From contig OY986435.1 in assembly GCA_963920525.1 (NCBI GenBank), forward strand, positions 266,856,799 through 266,920,798: a DNA stretch of 64,000 bases, in the 5' to 3' direction. This DNA comes from Dichetophora obliterata (taxonomy: Eukaryota; Arthropoda; Insecta; Diptera; Sciomyzidae). How positions within the stretch are numbered: the stretch's first letter is position 1; each line of letters starts with the position of its first letter. This document shows positions 32,459 through 44,707 of the stretch, piece by piece. The notes beneath the pieces are model-generated. The model saw only the letters and a program-made list of their open reading frames with translations. It was not told where the DNA came from and made no database searches. Made by a program: the position numbers and the translations under genes.

Positions 32459-35400
32459 ATGTCTGACGTTAAGCGAGTTTCCTTGACCACCATTAGCAAT
32501 AGTATATCGTCCTTTGGCGCCAATGGAGCTAGCGCAAGTGCCGCTTTGATGTCCAGCTCATCGGCAGCTGCCTTGCGCTTCGGCTCTGACTTTGCGCTCG
32601 GGCAAAGCAAATCTACAAATATGCCAGGTAATGCAACGGATAAGAAACAAAACAACAAAACAACGCGGCTTAACGTGGAACTCTTCGCTACAGACACCAA
32701 GAAATATCCCGAGTTTAATTTCTCAAAGCTGCTGCATTTGGAAAAGGTAAGTGCTAATATTGCTTAATTGAAGCTAACACCCGATATAAATGCCTTCCTT
32801 ATTTATGGTAGAAAAAGAAAAAGAAACTGAAACAAAAGTCCAATGGCTTCTCTGCCGATCCTTTCGAAGAGAACGATGACGATGTAGCGCGCATCGCCAA
32901 GCAGCTTGAGGAAAAATATGGTTCAACTTATGGCAGTGGTAGAGGGCGTAGCAAAAAAGATGATCTCTGCGATATTGGACTGGGTTACGATGAGTCCGAC
33001 TCGTTTATAGATAACACCGAAGCGGTGAGTTAAGATGGACCAACTAAAGCCTTTATTCCTTGTTAATTTATTTTTCTTTGTTTTGCTTTTTAGTACGATG
33101 AGGTTGTGCCAGAGGAAGTGGAAACGATTGAAGGTGGTTTCTACATCAACTGTGGAGCCTTAGAGTTCAAAAAACTGCGTACATCAACAACAACTAAAAC
33201 TGATGAGATAATCAAAATGCCCAATAGGCCAAAAAAACGTGTTCTCTCGTCATCTTCAGACGACTCCTCATCTTCAGATGACGACGAAGATGATGATGAC
33301 GACGATGATGATGATGACAACTCAGATGACGAAGACTCAGAGGAGGGTGCCGAAGTGGAAACAGATGGCAAAGCTAGCTGTTCAAGTGGACAGACAGAAA
33401 AACGTACCAAAACTACCACAAACACTAAGGTGGTCGCAGGCAAAACAAAAGAAAAGCCACGAGAAAGTGCCAAAAATGGTGCCAACAAAAAGAAGGCCGT
33501 CGGTCTATCGTTTTCATCCTCAAACTCGCCGAAACCCAGTGTAGAAGGTGTGGGTTCGGATTCGGACAAGGAACGTGTGCGTCAGAAGTCGGTGAAAACC
33601 ACAACAGTCAAGGATATGCTTAAAGCTAAACGTGACAGTTTTCTCAAAATGCAGGAAGGAGGCGATATCAAGTCAACGAATGCAAAGTCAATAAATGGTG
33701 AGCTTAAAGCCAAGGCCACAAAATCCTCTGATGAAGAATCATCCGATAACGATTCTGATCGCTCGGATAATAACAGCGATTCGAATCAAAGTGCTCAACC
33801 CGCTAATAACAATGCCAAGAAACCAGACGAAAGCTCTGAAAGTAATATAAAACTAAAAAATGCACTTAATTTTTTTAATACATTTTTTTTCTGTTACAGA
33901 ATTGCGTTCTTGTGATACAAAGTTGCCAGAACTAGATGCTGATGTCATTGAAAACATTCAAGAATTCAAAGAGCTGGTTAAGTTGAAAAACATGAGTGGC
34001 AAAAAATTTCTGTTCGATGAAAAGCTTACAGAATTGTTTCTTAAGTAAATTATTGCTTGAACGGCTTGAATAGCCATTTTAAATAATATCTGCCCTCTTT
34101 CAGAATTGATGAAGCCTGCATGTGTATTGAGAAGCCTCAACGTAATATGGTTTTTGCGCATTTGGAATTCTATCTAACATTGCCAAAATACTATTTCCTA
34201 CGCAAGGCAAAGCAACTGCGGATCAAAGAGGAAAAGTTGAAAAGTAAACGCGCCTTGGCGAAGCTACGTAAAATAATTGTTGAAGTTATGCCCACCGCCA
34301 TAGCCAACTACGAATTAGAACTCCGAAAATATGCCGATATGCAGTTAGTTTTTGGTTTTAGTATTGAAAGGCAAGAATTGTTTAATGTTAGTAATTTCTC
34401 TTTCAGATCAAACAACTTAAATTCCGACAACCCACCCAAGATGCCAAAGAAAAAATTTCCTTGGAATGATAACATGAGGTGAGTGATAGAAGAAGGCATA
34501 AATCAGTTTATTGAACACTCATCAAGTAAGGAAAATATATGATCCAACCCAACAAACATTATCGCACTTAAAAGACTTAAGACTCATATAAATGAGCCTT
34601 ATTGTCATGATGGGCTAAAAAAATACTTATTAGTACATTTTCGTAGGTTGTGGGCCCCAAAATATGATTCATAACAATGACTGTTTTATGTCTCTTTTTT
34701 GACTCAAGGTCTAAATAAATCTATCCCTTTCCTTTCAGGTCAAAGACCAAACCTTAAGGCGCATAAGGCGCATGCCTTGGTTCTTTGATACTTTTTTTTT
34801 TAAAAAGGGTTCAAGGGTCGAAATATGACTGATCTATTAAGTTAAAAAAAGAGATTCATAAAAAAAAGTATAGCAGTGAGTGGACTGCCGACCGAAGCGA
34901 AAACATATATGTAAAATATTAGTATTCCTTGGAAGACTTTGTCATGCCACGGACCGCCTTACTGCTTTATAAGAATTTTCATGCTAATCTAAAAAACATT
35001 TTATATTTTCACCCCCTCAACCTTTGATTATTTCTTTCAAAATATTTTTTATTCAGATAACATTTTTATTTTATAATTACACCAAACTTTATTATTACAT
35101 TTAAATTGAATATTGTTGATATAAAAATAAACTACAGGGAGCACTATTGATTGAAAAATAATCCTCAAAAAGGATATTTAATTTTTTTCTTTCAATGTAT
35201 ATGTGGAGCTGTAGCTAAAATAATATAAATGTACTTTTTTATATATGATTTATTGTTTGATGGGTCTTGAAGTCTCTTTTAATGCCTGCATTTGAGATCT
35301 TGCTAATGCTACAACAGAAAACATAGCAAGCAAAGTGCAGTTTATTTTCTGTCCCCACCCAATTCGGTTTATCCGTACATCCGGTTCATTTTAATGCATA

Positions 35401-38400
35401 TTATTTTCATCTTTTATCACTTCATTATATTTTAAATTATGGGTTTTAATATAAAAAACAAAGTAAAACATAAACAAAAATATAAATTAAACTTATTCAA
35501 ATAATTAATATACACTTAAAATACATAATAATACACACATACATAAAATTTGTATTTACATACATTTTATTGAATTTCATTTACAATATTTTCACTGTTT
35601 GCGTCATTAATCATTGCATTCTATTTTTAAAAAAGATACTATAGGCTTATGGTAGCTGAAAAAAGAAACAAATAATTTTGGACGATGGAGTCCCACTCAT
35701 GATAAAATTATTATTAGGTAGCCTTGACAACTACTTATTTTCTGACGAGCTGCAATTTCAAACAAAAGAAAACAATATAAAGTTCGTGTGTCACACACAT
35801 TGGCAGCTTTCAGCGGAGTCAATAGTTGGCAACTGTTTTTTTTTTAAATTTGACTGAGAAACCTTTGCAATTAAATGATCCATTCACAGCAGGTGACTCC
35901 TCTGAATGCGGCCAATGTGTCACTCCTACCTATTTATTATACCATGTCCCATGTCCCAGTCAGAGAATATGCTGGCGACATTTATAAAATTACAAGTGTT
36001 TTTATGTTGGTTGGTCATGAAACTCAAATACACGCTCTTGGATATTGGCTACCAGGCTCTCAGCAAATGCAGCAAGCATGGCAAAATTAAACCATGGCAG
36101 AATTAGAGAAGGTATATGCATTTCAGACTGCGCTCTCTTTCTCATAGCCAGAATTGTCAAACTCAAGCATTTTGCTATTCTTGCCTATTTTCGCTTTCTT
36201 ATCGCATTCTCATCGTTTTCAGATTTTGTATGAGCTGTCAACTTCGTTTTGACAGTTGCGGCAGTCTCCCTCTCCGAAATGCATATACCTTCTCTAATTC
36301 TGTCATGAATTAAACAAGGTAGTGTTAGGGCGGAGAGCCGGTGAAGTTGACATTTCATACAAAATCTGCAACCAATGAGAATGCAATATGAAAGCAAGAA
36401 TTGGCAAATATATCAAAATGGATGAGTTTGACAGTTATGGTTACTTAGAAAAAGAACACATTCAGCCCTAATACTACCTTGTCTAATTCTACTATGGCAG
36501 CAAGCAACCATCAATAAGTTTATCTGCTGACAAATCGTTCCTTCATAAAGAAATCATGAAGGATATTTACTGTTTTTCTGTCAATGCATATGTAGATCTG
36601 TAGCTGAACTAAAATACATTTATAACAATTACCAAGCAAATCTACTACAACGATGAACAGAGAAGAGCAGTATCACATCGGTTGCGCAACGTTAGAGGGG
36701 ATGAATCGAATTGGCGGCGGAAAATAAACAGCACTTCGCTTGCTATGTTTTTTGTTTGCCTGGTAGCAAGATCTCAAGTGGAGGCATTAAAAGAGACTTC
36801 ACGGTCAGTCAAACAAAAAGCAAATATCAAAAATTTATTTTATTTTAGCCTACAGCTAGCTCTACATATACATTGACAAAAACAGTAACATTCAATAGCT
36901 GCTTTCCCGTGGTCGTTGATCTAGAGCGCGGCTCTATTTTATTCACAAAACAAAAACAAAAATTAAAACCAGCTCGATTTCTAGCTCTGTTTCTGATCTT
37001 AAAATGCTGCCAAGTTTCAAGCATTTTTTATCAAAACGAACATAGTTGGCAAATCTAAATGACTATTAATTTTCTTATTTTGACGTTTTACCGCTCAATG
37101 GGCGTTTTGGTATTGTTGTTTTCTTTTGTTATTGTTCTTAAAACAGCTGTTTCAAGACTCTGATGACAAATTGATATAAAGTTGTTTTACTGAGATTTGA
37201 TCTGACCTAGTGCCACGGGAATGCAGCTAATGTTTCGCAGCAGAGCAAAGGGAGGGGAAAGAACGATGCGTCAGCAGAGGAACTTATTGATGGTTGCTTG
37301 CTTATGTTTTCTAAGTTTCCTATCTTGTTATCTTTGATGTCTGTATTGATGACGAGAGTTACTCGGAAAAAGACAATGACGCAAACCAAAGATTTACCCT
37401 CTACCAAAATCGTTCAACGCGCCTAAAGAAGTTTTCACTTCAAAAAATGGCTTCTGTCTTAGAGCCGAACTTTTGACAACTTCTAGCTTTTACACCTTGT
37501 ATAGTGCGCTGAGTAAACTATTGAAAAATCAAAATAAGAAAACTAATGGCGTTTTCGTTTCTGACCTTTCTGCCATCTTCGAGAAATCTGAATTTTTTGT
37601 TCTTTTGAGGTCGTTAAATAAATAAAAGATATATTTACATTTAGCTATCAATCTCTTCATTTTGTTTATTTTTTCTAAATCATACATTATATTCTTAGAG
37701 AACTCATAACGATTTCTGTTAAAAATAACATTGTTACATTTTTTGTTTGTGATAAACGGTGGCATAAAGAATAGCGGAGACCAAACCCGTTGAAGCTCTG
37801 TTTCTAAATAAAGTTTTATTTAAATTTGATTGTGAAGTAAAGTTGTATTAAGCCATTGTATATTATTTACTTATACCATGTTTTAAGTTATAAAGTTACT
37901 TTAAATAATTAATTTATAGTTAAAAATGGAAGGCCAAAAGAAACTGCAATTTGTAAATTTATTTTTAGCAGCACAATTTGTAAATATTTGTGAAAAACAT
38001 AAACAAACATTTTACATTTGCTTGTTTTTCTTTACGCTTGTTCTTCTTGATGCTTGTTCTTAATTTACTCGAAGTCTTGAGTTCTAGCACGCTCTGTGCA
38101 CATTCTGTGCTCGAGAGAGCGATTTTATGCTTGTTCTTCTTCTCCCATTTCTTACACAGAAAGTACGGAAACAGAAAATAGTGACTCGCAAGTCACACAG
38201 CGTGAGTACGGAAACAGACCTATTAAAAAATTACTCTTTTGCTCTCCTCTTCAATTTTACGGGTGTATATCTTCATTCCTGTGAGTAAACGTCAAATGAA
38301 TGGACAACCTATAGTAATTGAATCATGATCTGTAGTTCTTTGTATCATGGGCAACGTCAAAACGAAAGCTGAGACAAAAGCATAATTATTTTTGTTTTTT

Positions 38401-41400
38401 TCTTCTATTCTCCGGACGCTTGTACAACGAAATTTGAGTTCGAAGAGCATTCGAAGTCGAACTGGGACCTCTGTATAATATAGCCTCTGTGGTCTAACTC
38501 AATAGATAAAGTTTATGAACTCAATTTTAAAAATGCTAACTTTTTGAATTTGAATCATTTACATCAAAGTAAACTTCATGTTATTTTAGAATATGTTAAT
38601 AATAACACTCTTCATGATACAATTAATTTTGTTAATATGGAAATCTTTGCTATGTCCGTACCTCAAGCTTGCAAAAAATTGTGCTAACCCCTGGTACACT
38701 AAGGAATTATAGACTCTTCCCAACAGGAATAGGGCATGGAAAAAATATGTCTGTAGCTTAGATTTAAATTGCTAAAAAATTACTAAACTTGCTCAGCTAC
38801 CGTTTTTAACAATTATTTAGCCAGTATTAAGCTGAGAGTATTGTCTGATCCAAAAAAAAATTTGGGGTTTTATAAACAAACAAAAAAATCTGAAGGATTC
38901 CCTTCATCATTTAAGACTTCTGCTGGAATTTTTACGATTACGTCGTAATTTTTGGTCTATTTGCCAATCTCTTTAAATATTTATTTTGTCCAGGGGCCCT
39001 ACTCTGTATTGCGATGCGAAAAAAATATCGCAAAATAGTGTAATCGGTACTCCGTAATGCGGTAACCACGTGCGAGTTGCTATTTAAATGCGCATCGCTT
39101 TTCATTTTCGCAACGCATTGATTTACGCATCGCAATGCGAATAGGGCCCCAGATTCTTTTAATCCTGATGAAGAGTACTTTGAATATATGAATTCTAAGG
39201 GTTCGTTGGACCCTATATGCTTTACATCAGAGTATATTTTAAAGTATATTGGATCGATCGGTAAGAATTTTAATGCTGGACCTGGCGGAATTCCTGCCGC
39301 AGTGTAACACGATGCGGTTTCGCTCTAATCCAACCACTGTCTATGTTATTCACTAAATCATCAATAAGCGAATGTAGTTTTTCACTTTTTTTGGAAAAAA
39401 ATCTATTATAAGTCCTATTTATAAAAAAGGTTTGTAGGAACGATATAAACAACTATAGGCCTAACGCTAAACTCTCGTTGATTCCAAAACATTTTGAGCG
39501 CAACTCGTCAGAATAGATTTGTTACTGGCAGATCCACTGCGTCTAATCTCCTCGATTTTACGACGTTTTGCTTAAATTCAGTTTATTCAGGTAACCAGGT
39601 CGACTCTCATCGACCAGGTACACTCATTTTAGTAAAGCCTTTCATAAACTACCACACAACTAAAGTTAATGGGTTTACCAGAATTTTTTGTAAGCTGGGC
39701 CTAGATTCCGTAACTGTGAAAAACACAATGTACACGAAATTTTGTGTAAACGTGTTGTTTGCAATTCTATGACCGTGTGAAATTAACTTTTACGTCAAAA
39801 AAGTGTACACAATGAATAAATTTATTCACTGAAGTCTTGAACGTGCAAAATTTAAATTTTTTGTGAAAAATGGGCTCTAGAGCGAAGAAAGCCAGTGGAG
39901 AACAAAAAAGAGTTCTTAATTTGTTTTATGGAAAATAACGTAGCGTTTTCCCAAGATGATTAAGTTGTTTTTTTTTATTTGTTTAGACTATTTTCTTATT
40001 TTCAATCCAAATTTGCAGATTTGAAGGTGTTGATGGTTCTCATACTCGGTTCGAGAAATGGAAGGGGCTGAGCAACCAGCTAAATAGAACAAACCTTCTA
40101 TTATTTTTTAATCGACGACCAAAAATTATTCTTTACACCAAACTCATTTCCTTATTTTAGTTTGTTTACAATAAGCTGTCAAAAATCATTCAGTGATGCT
40201 TTATTTTCATTCAGCAAACACAAATTTTCATTCAGCACAACAGTGTCTATTTAAGTTTACAGAATCGCTTGAAATTGAAAAGTGAAGTGAAGTGAAGTGA
40301 ATTCAATCGCTTGAAAGCGAGTGAATGTGAATTTTTTAATTTTGTGTACACAGATTTTTTTCATAATTACGGAATCTGGGCCCAGGATTCAATCGTATCT
40401 GACAGAGCGATCTTATCAAATACGATTTCGAGCCATATTGTCTGCTGAATTCATTGCGGAATCAGGTGTTCCTCAAGGTAGTCACCTTGGTCCACTTGTG
40501 TTTATTTTAGCTATTAATGATTTAACCCACATTATTGAACACTCTCATCTGGTTATCTATGCAGAGGTTATGAAAATATACAGAACATTCGATGCTAAAG
40601 ACAATTCAGATCTACTTCAGTCTGATTTGAAATCATTTGAAGTTTGGTGTTCTTAAAATAATTTTTTTCTAAGTCCAGATAAATGTCAAACAATAGCCTT
40701 TTCGCGAAAAAGGAATAATTTTATTTTTGATTATAATGTAAAGAATTCTGCTTTAAGTCGTTTAGATGCTGTCAAAGATCTTGGTATATGCTTGTATTCT
40801 AAGCTATCGTTTAACGTTCATATTGATTACATTTGTAAAAAAGCATCTTCTATGGTCGGGTATATAAAACGCTAGGCCGAATAATTTAATTGTATGATTA
40901 CAGCTATAACGCTGTATTATGCAATTGTGCGACCTCACTTTGATTATGCATGCCAAGTTTGGTCCCCAAGTTAAAATGTACATGTTGAACGTATAGTAAG
41001 AATCCAAAAACGTTTTGTTGGGTTTGCTCTAAGGGTGCAAAAAAATGCAACCATTAAATGAGCGAAGGAAATCTGGTGATATCGTTTATTTACACCAACT
41101 CATAACTGGTGTGTTCGGTTCTCCAGAACTCTTAACTCTTAAAAATTTTAACACTAACCGTTGAAGCAGTAGAAACGCTAACAATTTAATATACTTATCT
41201 TTTAGTAGAATAAATTATATGGCTACTGCTCGTTTAAATTGCATGAGTATCTTTATTAACAATTGTAGCTTTGTTTATGTTAATTTAACGTAATGTCAAC
41301 TCAAAAGTAGATCGAAAACGTATGTATGATTAGATCTATGGCTGCATTCTATCCGAAAAAGCGCTCAGGTAGCGAAGTAGCATTAAATATTTTCGCTATA

Positions 41401-44400
41401 TTAATTGTGACAGCTCAAGGAACATATTCTGTGAGCACATACCATTCAGCCCGAAAGTTGTGGAACAGTTCCTTCCGCTGAATGCAGGCTATGTAAAAAC
41501 ATGGCTAGTTATGTCTTGTATTGTCCCTGAGCGCCACTCATATTAAGGTGGGCACATTTTTCTCAATTTAGATTGTTTCGGACCACTCTTATCGATATCG
41601 TTGAGCAGTAGCTGAACTCTATTACTATTGCATGTTATGCCTATATAAAGCAGGCTATAGAAGTCTTATTTTTAAGCAATCATATTAAAGACTCTTTCAT
41701 AATTCCTTTTAATGAGTCATCATAAAACTCGCATCAAAAGTACTCTTTCATAAAAAGGACTCTAATGTTTGAAAAAATGTTTGCATCGAATGAATTTGTT
41801 AGGATTTAATAATACCAAAGTTAGTTCATCACAAAGATCGCTCTTTTTAGTTCAATCGCATGTAATGAAATAGTTCGTTCATTTAGTTCTATTACCCTGC
41901 ATCTACAAGGTACAGTAATCACTTGCAAGCAAAGAATACATATTGTCGTCGAAAAAACTCGAAATTAGCTGCAAGTTGCAAGCGACGACAAGTTCAAGTT
42001 GATTAACAAGATGTCGTCGAATGCGAAGATTATCGCTGCAATATCAGTTTTATTTAATAATTATATTTATATAAATTATAAAGTATTATTAATTTATTAA
42101 TTATATTACTATTAATTACATATATTTCATTTACTTTAATATTTGCGTTCATTTAGCTTCACTTTCATTTTTGTTTGCAATCATACACAAGTTACTAGTG
42201 TTGCTTATTGTTAAAATTGCAGATATCTCGAAAAATCCAAAAAATATTCCCAAAAGCACAACAAAACCAACACTCCAATCCCTTTATTTGACATTTACTG
42301 TCCGCAAGTGCCAAAATCCACTATCTCTGAAATTTCGTGGACTGTAGCGCTGATAGTGAACCACGAACAGTATTAAAAATGTTTAAATGTATTGGCCTAT
42401 TATCATAGTCAAAATAAAAGTCGACACTAAATTTAGTAAAAGCATTTTTGACATTTTTTCAATATAATATGTTTTCAAAAAGCTTGCACTAAATTTAAAG
42501 TCGACTTTATTTTGACTATGATAATGGGCCATTGAGTTTTTTATGTAATACAAAGATGTCTGATGAATGATCTCAATCTTTCGAAATCTTTGATTAACTG
42601 TTGGTTTTGACATAATTTATAGCTTACGAAGATTTTTAATAATTCCAATTAAAAAATTATTTTGTTTTGATTATTTAAAACCATATTTGGAATTTATTAA
42701 TTGCATACTTATTTTCTTTGGAACCTCCATCTTAGGATAGGAGTGCTGTCTTTTAAAGAGGCAATCATGTGGGAAGCAAAAGAATCTCATTTCGTCTATA
42801 TACATGATTTATTATAAGTACACATACATGTATGTACATGACCAACTTCACGTCAAATTTCGTCACAAATATTCGACATCACTCATTTAAATGAATGTTG
42901 AGAAAGTGTGTTTAATCTCTTGTAGCTATAGTAAACTCTATTGTTTTGAGAAAAACAAAAAATATTGTTATCACTCCCTTACAGAGTTCAGGAGTGCCCT
43001 TTCGCTTTTTAAACTTTGGTCTAAAAAATAATCTCAATTTGTAGAAATCTACTCTACGATGTGTATCAAGTGTGTTGGACCTCATTTCCGGTGCTGGGCA
43101 CACGTAAGGAAACCCTGGAGGACTTTATAAACACCTACATGAAGGGTAAGGTGGTGCAACTATGGCCCAGTGGCTGGATGCGCTATGAAGATCTTCAGCG
43201 TGAAATTGAAAAGCGTAAATTGGCAACCAAGAAGGCAAAAGAAAGGAAAAAGGAAACGGCCACAACCAGCAACAACCAACCAGCACCAGCAACAACTGCT
43301 GCTGCACCCACACCGCTCTCGTTAATGAAACAATTAGAAGAGTTTACTGCAGGAAGCGGAGGAGAGGCACGCTCTCGCACCAATTCCGATACTGATTCGG
43401 TTGCCAGCAATGCAACTTCGGGCGGACAAAAACGCAAAAATGCTGATCAAACAAAGCAAAACAAAATAAAATCTCAAAAAACTACTGGCGAGTCAGACAA
43501 ACATTCGATCCATCAAAATAGCAGTGAGTCCGGTAAAAAAGTAACGCACAAGTCCTCGCCCACCATCATCGTGGATTTCTCCTCACCCTCTAAAAGAACT
43601 GATCACAGCATTCACAGCATCATCTCGTCAACGTCGCCAACTGCCTTAAACCAACCACAACAACAGCAACAGCAACAACCACAACAATCAAAACAACAAC
43701 AACCAAAACACCAGCAGCAACAAAAACATTCCAGCTCAACAGTTTGTGGACCACCTGCTGCACACATTATCAATCTGGATAACTACAAGAGTGCCAGCGA
43801 TATTCTTATGACATCACAACAACTGCTGAGCAACAACGCGGCTGCGACTCAAATCAAGACAGAACGCAGCAGTGCCAGCAGTAGCAATACACCAACTATA
43901 ATCGATACTGTTCTACGCGGAAGCAGTAGTGAATCCGATGGCGTTGAAATCGTTGGCTTTTTTCCTGCTAAGCCAACCACTGCTACATCCAGAAGTAAGC
44001 TCAAGAAAAAGGCCGGCAGTAATCAAAGTAGTCGCAGTGCGACACCAACATGCAGTGGTGGTGTGCACATGGATGCTTCAAATAATAATACGAAGACGCT
44101 GTTGTCCCAATACGGCGTCAGCAATAGCAGCAGCAACTCCAACAACAATGCTTATGGAAAGATCAACAAAAAAATCGGCTTGAGCGGCAGTAACTTTAAA
44201 AATTCCAACGAGAACAATGGGTTTGTTACTGAATTTGATACCATCAATGTGGCAAAGGTTTTAAAGGAGCTAGAGGTAAGGAATTCCAACATAAAATAGC
44301 TCTATATCCCTTGAATAGAAATTAATGCAAATAATTTGTTACAGGAAATACAGCAGCAGCAACTGAAGCATCAAAAACAGCAACAGCAGCAACATAAAAA

Positions 44401-44449
44401 AACCTCAACCATGTTGTCAGCCGCAGGCAAAGAGCCGCCCATCCAATGA
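32459..44449 (+). CDS. yem: yemanuclein / ubinuclein, HIRA-complex histone H3.3 chaperone subunit
   Basis: Exons: 32459-32746, 32812-33024, 33094-33841, 33900-34044, 34104-34343, 34407-34478, 43045-44275, 44345-44449; all junctions are GT-AG and phases agree; about 1013 residues to the first stop. The Hpc2-related domain is clear: VELFATDTKKYPEFNF, then IGLGYDESDSFIDN, YDEVVPEEVETIEGGFYIN. An acidic/Ser stretch follows, then the middle helical domain (EKPQRNMVFAHLEFYLTL, KKKFPWNDNMR) and KVVQLWPSGWMRYEDLQREI, and a long Ser/Asn/Gln-rich tail with a polyQ tract near 43660-43725. Ubinuclein binds HIRA and H3.3-H4 for replication-independent nucleosome assembly; in Drosophila it acts in oocyte and male pronucleus chromatin. 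Intron 6 is 8.6 kb. The last exon has an in-frame TGA (44447-44449) followed by an open extension to 44707. Confidence 0.92.
34344..34406 (+). other. 63-nt candidate intron of yem, frame-neutral
   Basis: GTTAGT at 34344 and TTCTCTTTCAG ending at 34406 define a typical short fly intron whose length is a multiple of three and which contains no stop. If unspliced it would add 21 hydrophobic residues between KYADMQ and the PPKMPKKKF segment, unlike the family. I treat it as an intron, but retention would still give an open frame. Confidence 0.6.
36094..36306. mobile_element. MITE with 25-bp perfect inverted repeats (CATGGCAGAATTAGAG ends)
   Basis: 36100-36124 and 36276-36300 are exact inverses (GAATTAGAGAAGG...GCATTTC); with one mismatch the match extends to the ATGGCAG tips. 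About 213 bp, non-coding. Its tip resembles that of the neighbouring family at 36304-36496. Confidence 0.75.
36304..36496. mobile_element. MITE, copy 1 of the ACAAGGTAGTG family
   Basis: ACAAGGTAGTGTTAGGGC (36314-36331) faces GCCCTAATACTACCTTGT (36465-36482). The whole element reappears in reverse orientation at 48606-48790, sharing AACCAATGAGAATGCAATAT and ATGGATGAGTTTGACAGTTA. Its outer bases (CTAATTCT...ATGGCAG) match the adjacent MITE. Confidence 0.75.
36900..38490. other. yem intron 6, no recognised feature
   Basis: AT-rich DNA, no coding potential. Short repeats such as AGTCACACAGCGTGAGTACG near 38190 were seen but no element could be delimited. Confidence 0.35.
38994..39148. mobile_element. 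small MITE with GGGGCCCTA ends, nested in the LINE
   Basis: The left end GGGGCCCTACTCTGTATTGC and following bases match the inverse of the right end over about 25 bp with three differences. 155 bp. Its GGGGCCCTA tip equals that of the element at 15088-15543, so the two may share a transposase. Confidence 0.6.
39697..40383. mobile_element. 687-bp MITE inserted within the LINE RT domain
   Basis: GGGCCTAGATTCCGTAA (39697-39713) faces TTACGGAATCTGGGCCC (40367-40383), and inner GTACAC words extend the match. The LINE reading resumes directly afterwards with IQSYLTERSYQ, so the insertion split the RT domain. The interior has a (AGTGA)n run at about 40283-40299. Confidence 0.7.
41341..41515. mobile_element. 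MITE, copy 2 (inverse of 23945-24123)
   Basis: Reverse complement of the copy at 23945-24123, sharing ATTCAGCCCGAAAGTTGTGG and TTTTCGCTATA. No coding capacity. The rest of 41520-42390 is AT-rich without a recognised feature. Confidence 0.7.
42394..42530. mobile_element. 137-bp palindromic MITE with ATT duplication
   Basis: GGCCTATTATCATAGTCAAA at the left is mirrored by TTTGACTATGATAATGGGCC at the right, with an AAGTCGAC block just inside on both sides. ATT flanks both ends (42391-42393 and 42531-42533). GGCC tips and a 3-bp duplication fit PIF/Harbinger. Confidence 0.75.
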
Positions 44450-44707
44450 CCCACGTCTATGGCATCATTCTACAATCACGATCCAACCGTGGCTGCAGCT
44501 ATGGTGCTTTCATCTATGTGCGGTGTCATGACGCCGTCAAATGCTGGGTCATCGATGTTGCCCACACTGCCACAACTTCCGCTGTTCTTACCTCCACCAC
44601 CACCTCCGCCGTTGCCAAATCAACAGCAACGACTGAAAACCACAACAGCACAGCTGGAGCAACCCGAGCCATCGCCGCCGCTTCAGTTTCAGTTTAAAAA
44701 GTTATAA
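44450..44707 (+). CDS. yem: candidate readthrough extension of yem (in-frame after TGA)
   Basis: After the TGA at 44447-44449 the same frame stays open for 85 codons to a TAA at 44705-44707. The translation is not random-looking: PTSMASFYNHDPTVAAAMVL, then SSMCGVMTPSNAG, a LPLFLPPPPPPPLP run, and Gln/Pro-rich sequence matching the style of the preceding tail. The stop context is TGA followed by C, the leakiest of the fly contexts. Alternatives: a recent nonsense change, a sequencing error, or an unseen splice form. Whether translation continues is inference. Confidence 0.5.
   Translation, partial: PTSMASFYNHDPTVAAAMVLSSMCGVMTPSNAGSSMLPTLPQLPLFLPPPPPPPLPNQQQRLKTTTAQLEQPEPSPPLQFQFKKL

Larger units (their letters stand above)
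35190..36888. mobile_element. foldback element, ~185-bp arms 1.3 kb apart
   Basis: 35190-35375 and 36700-36888 are diverged inverted copies, sharing GAAGTCTCTTTTAATGCCT, GAGATCTTGCTA and ACATAGCAAGC. A further partial copy of the outer end (CTGTCAATGCATATGTAGAT) lies at 36575-36594. Two MITEs sit between the arms. All of this is inside yem intron 6. Confidence 0.6.
38500..41300 (+). pseudogene. jockey-like LINE relic, interrupted by two MITEs
   Basis: Pieces in shifting frames follow a LINE ORF2: NPWYTKEL (about 38690), DPKKFWGF-like (about 38850), NFNAGPGGIP (39265-39295, RT block 1), RFVTGRSTASNLLDF (39515-39560), then ESGVPQGSHLGPLVF (40459-40505), VIYAEVMKIYR (40550-40585), DKCQTIAFSR (about 40680), and YAIVRPHFDYACQVWSP (40918-40970) with VRIQKRF. 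The catalytic YADD is YAEV, so the enzyme is dead. MITEs at 38994-39148 and 39697-40383 split it. Many stops and frameshifts. It lies in sense orientation within yem intron 6. Confidence 0.8.

Noticed and set aside
33141..33569. 142-codon minus-strand Ser-rich frame
   Set aside because: Antisense shadow of the acidic/Ser-rich yem exon 3.
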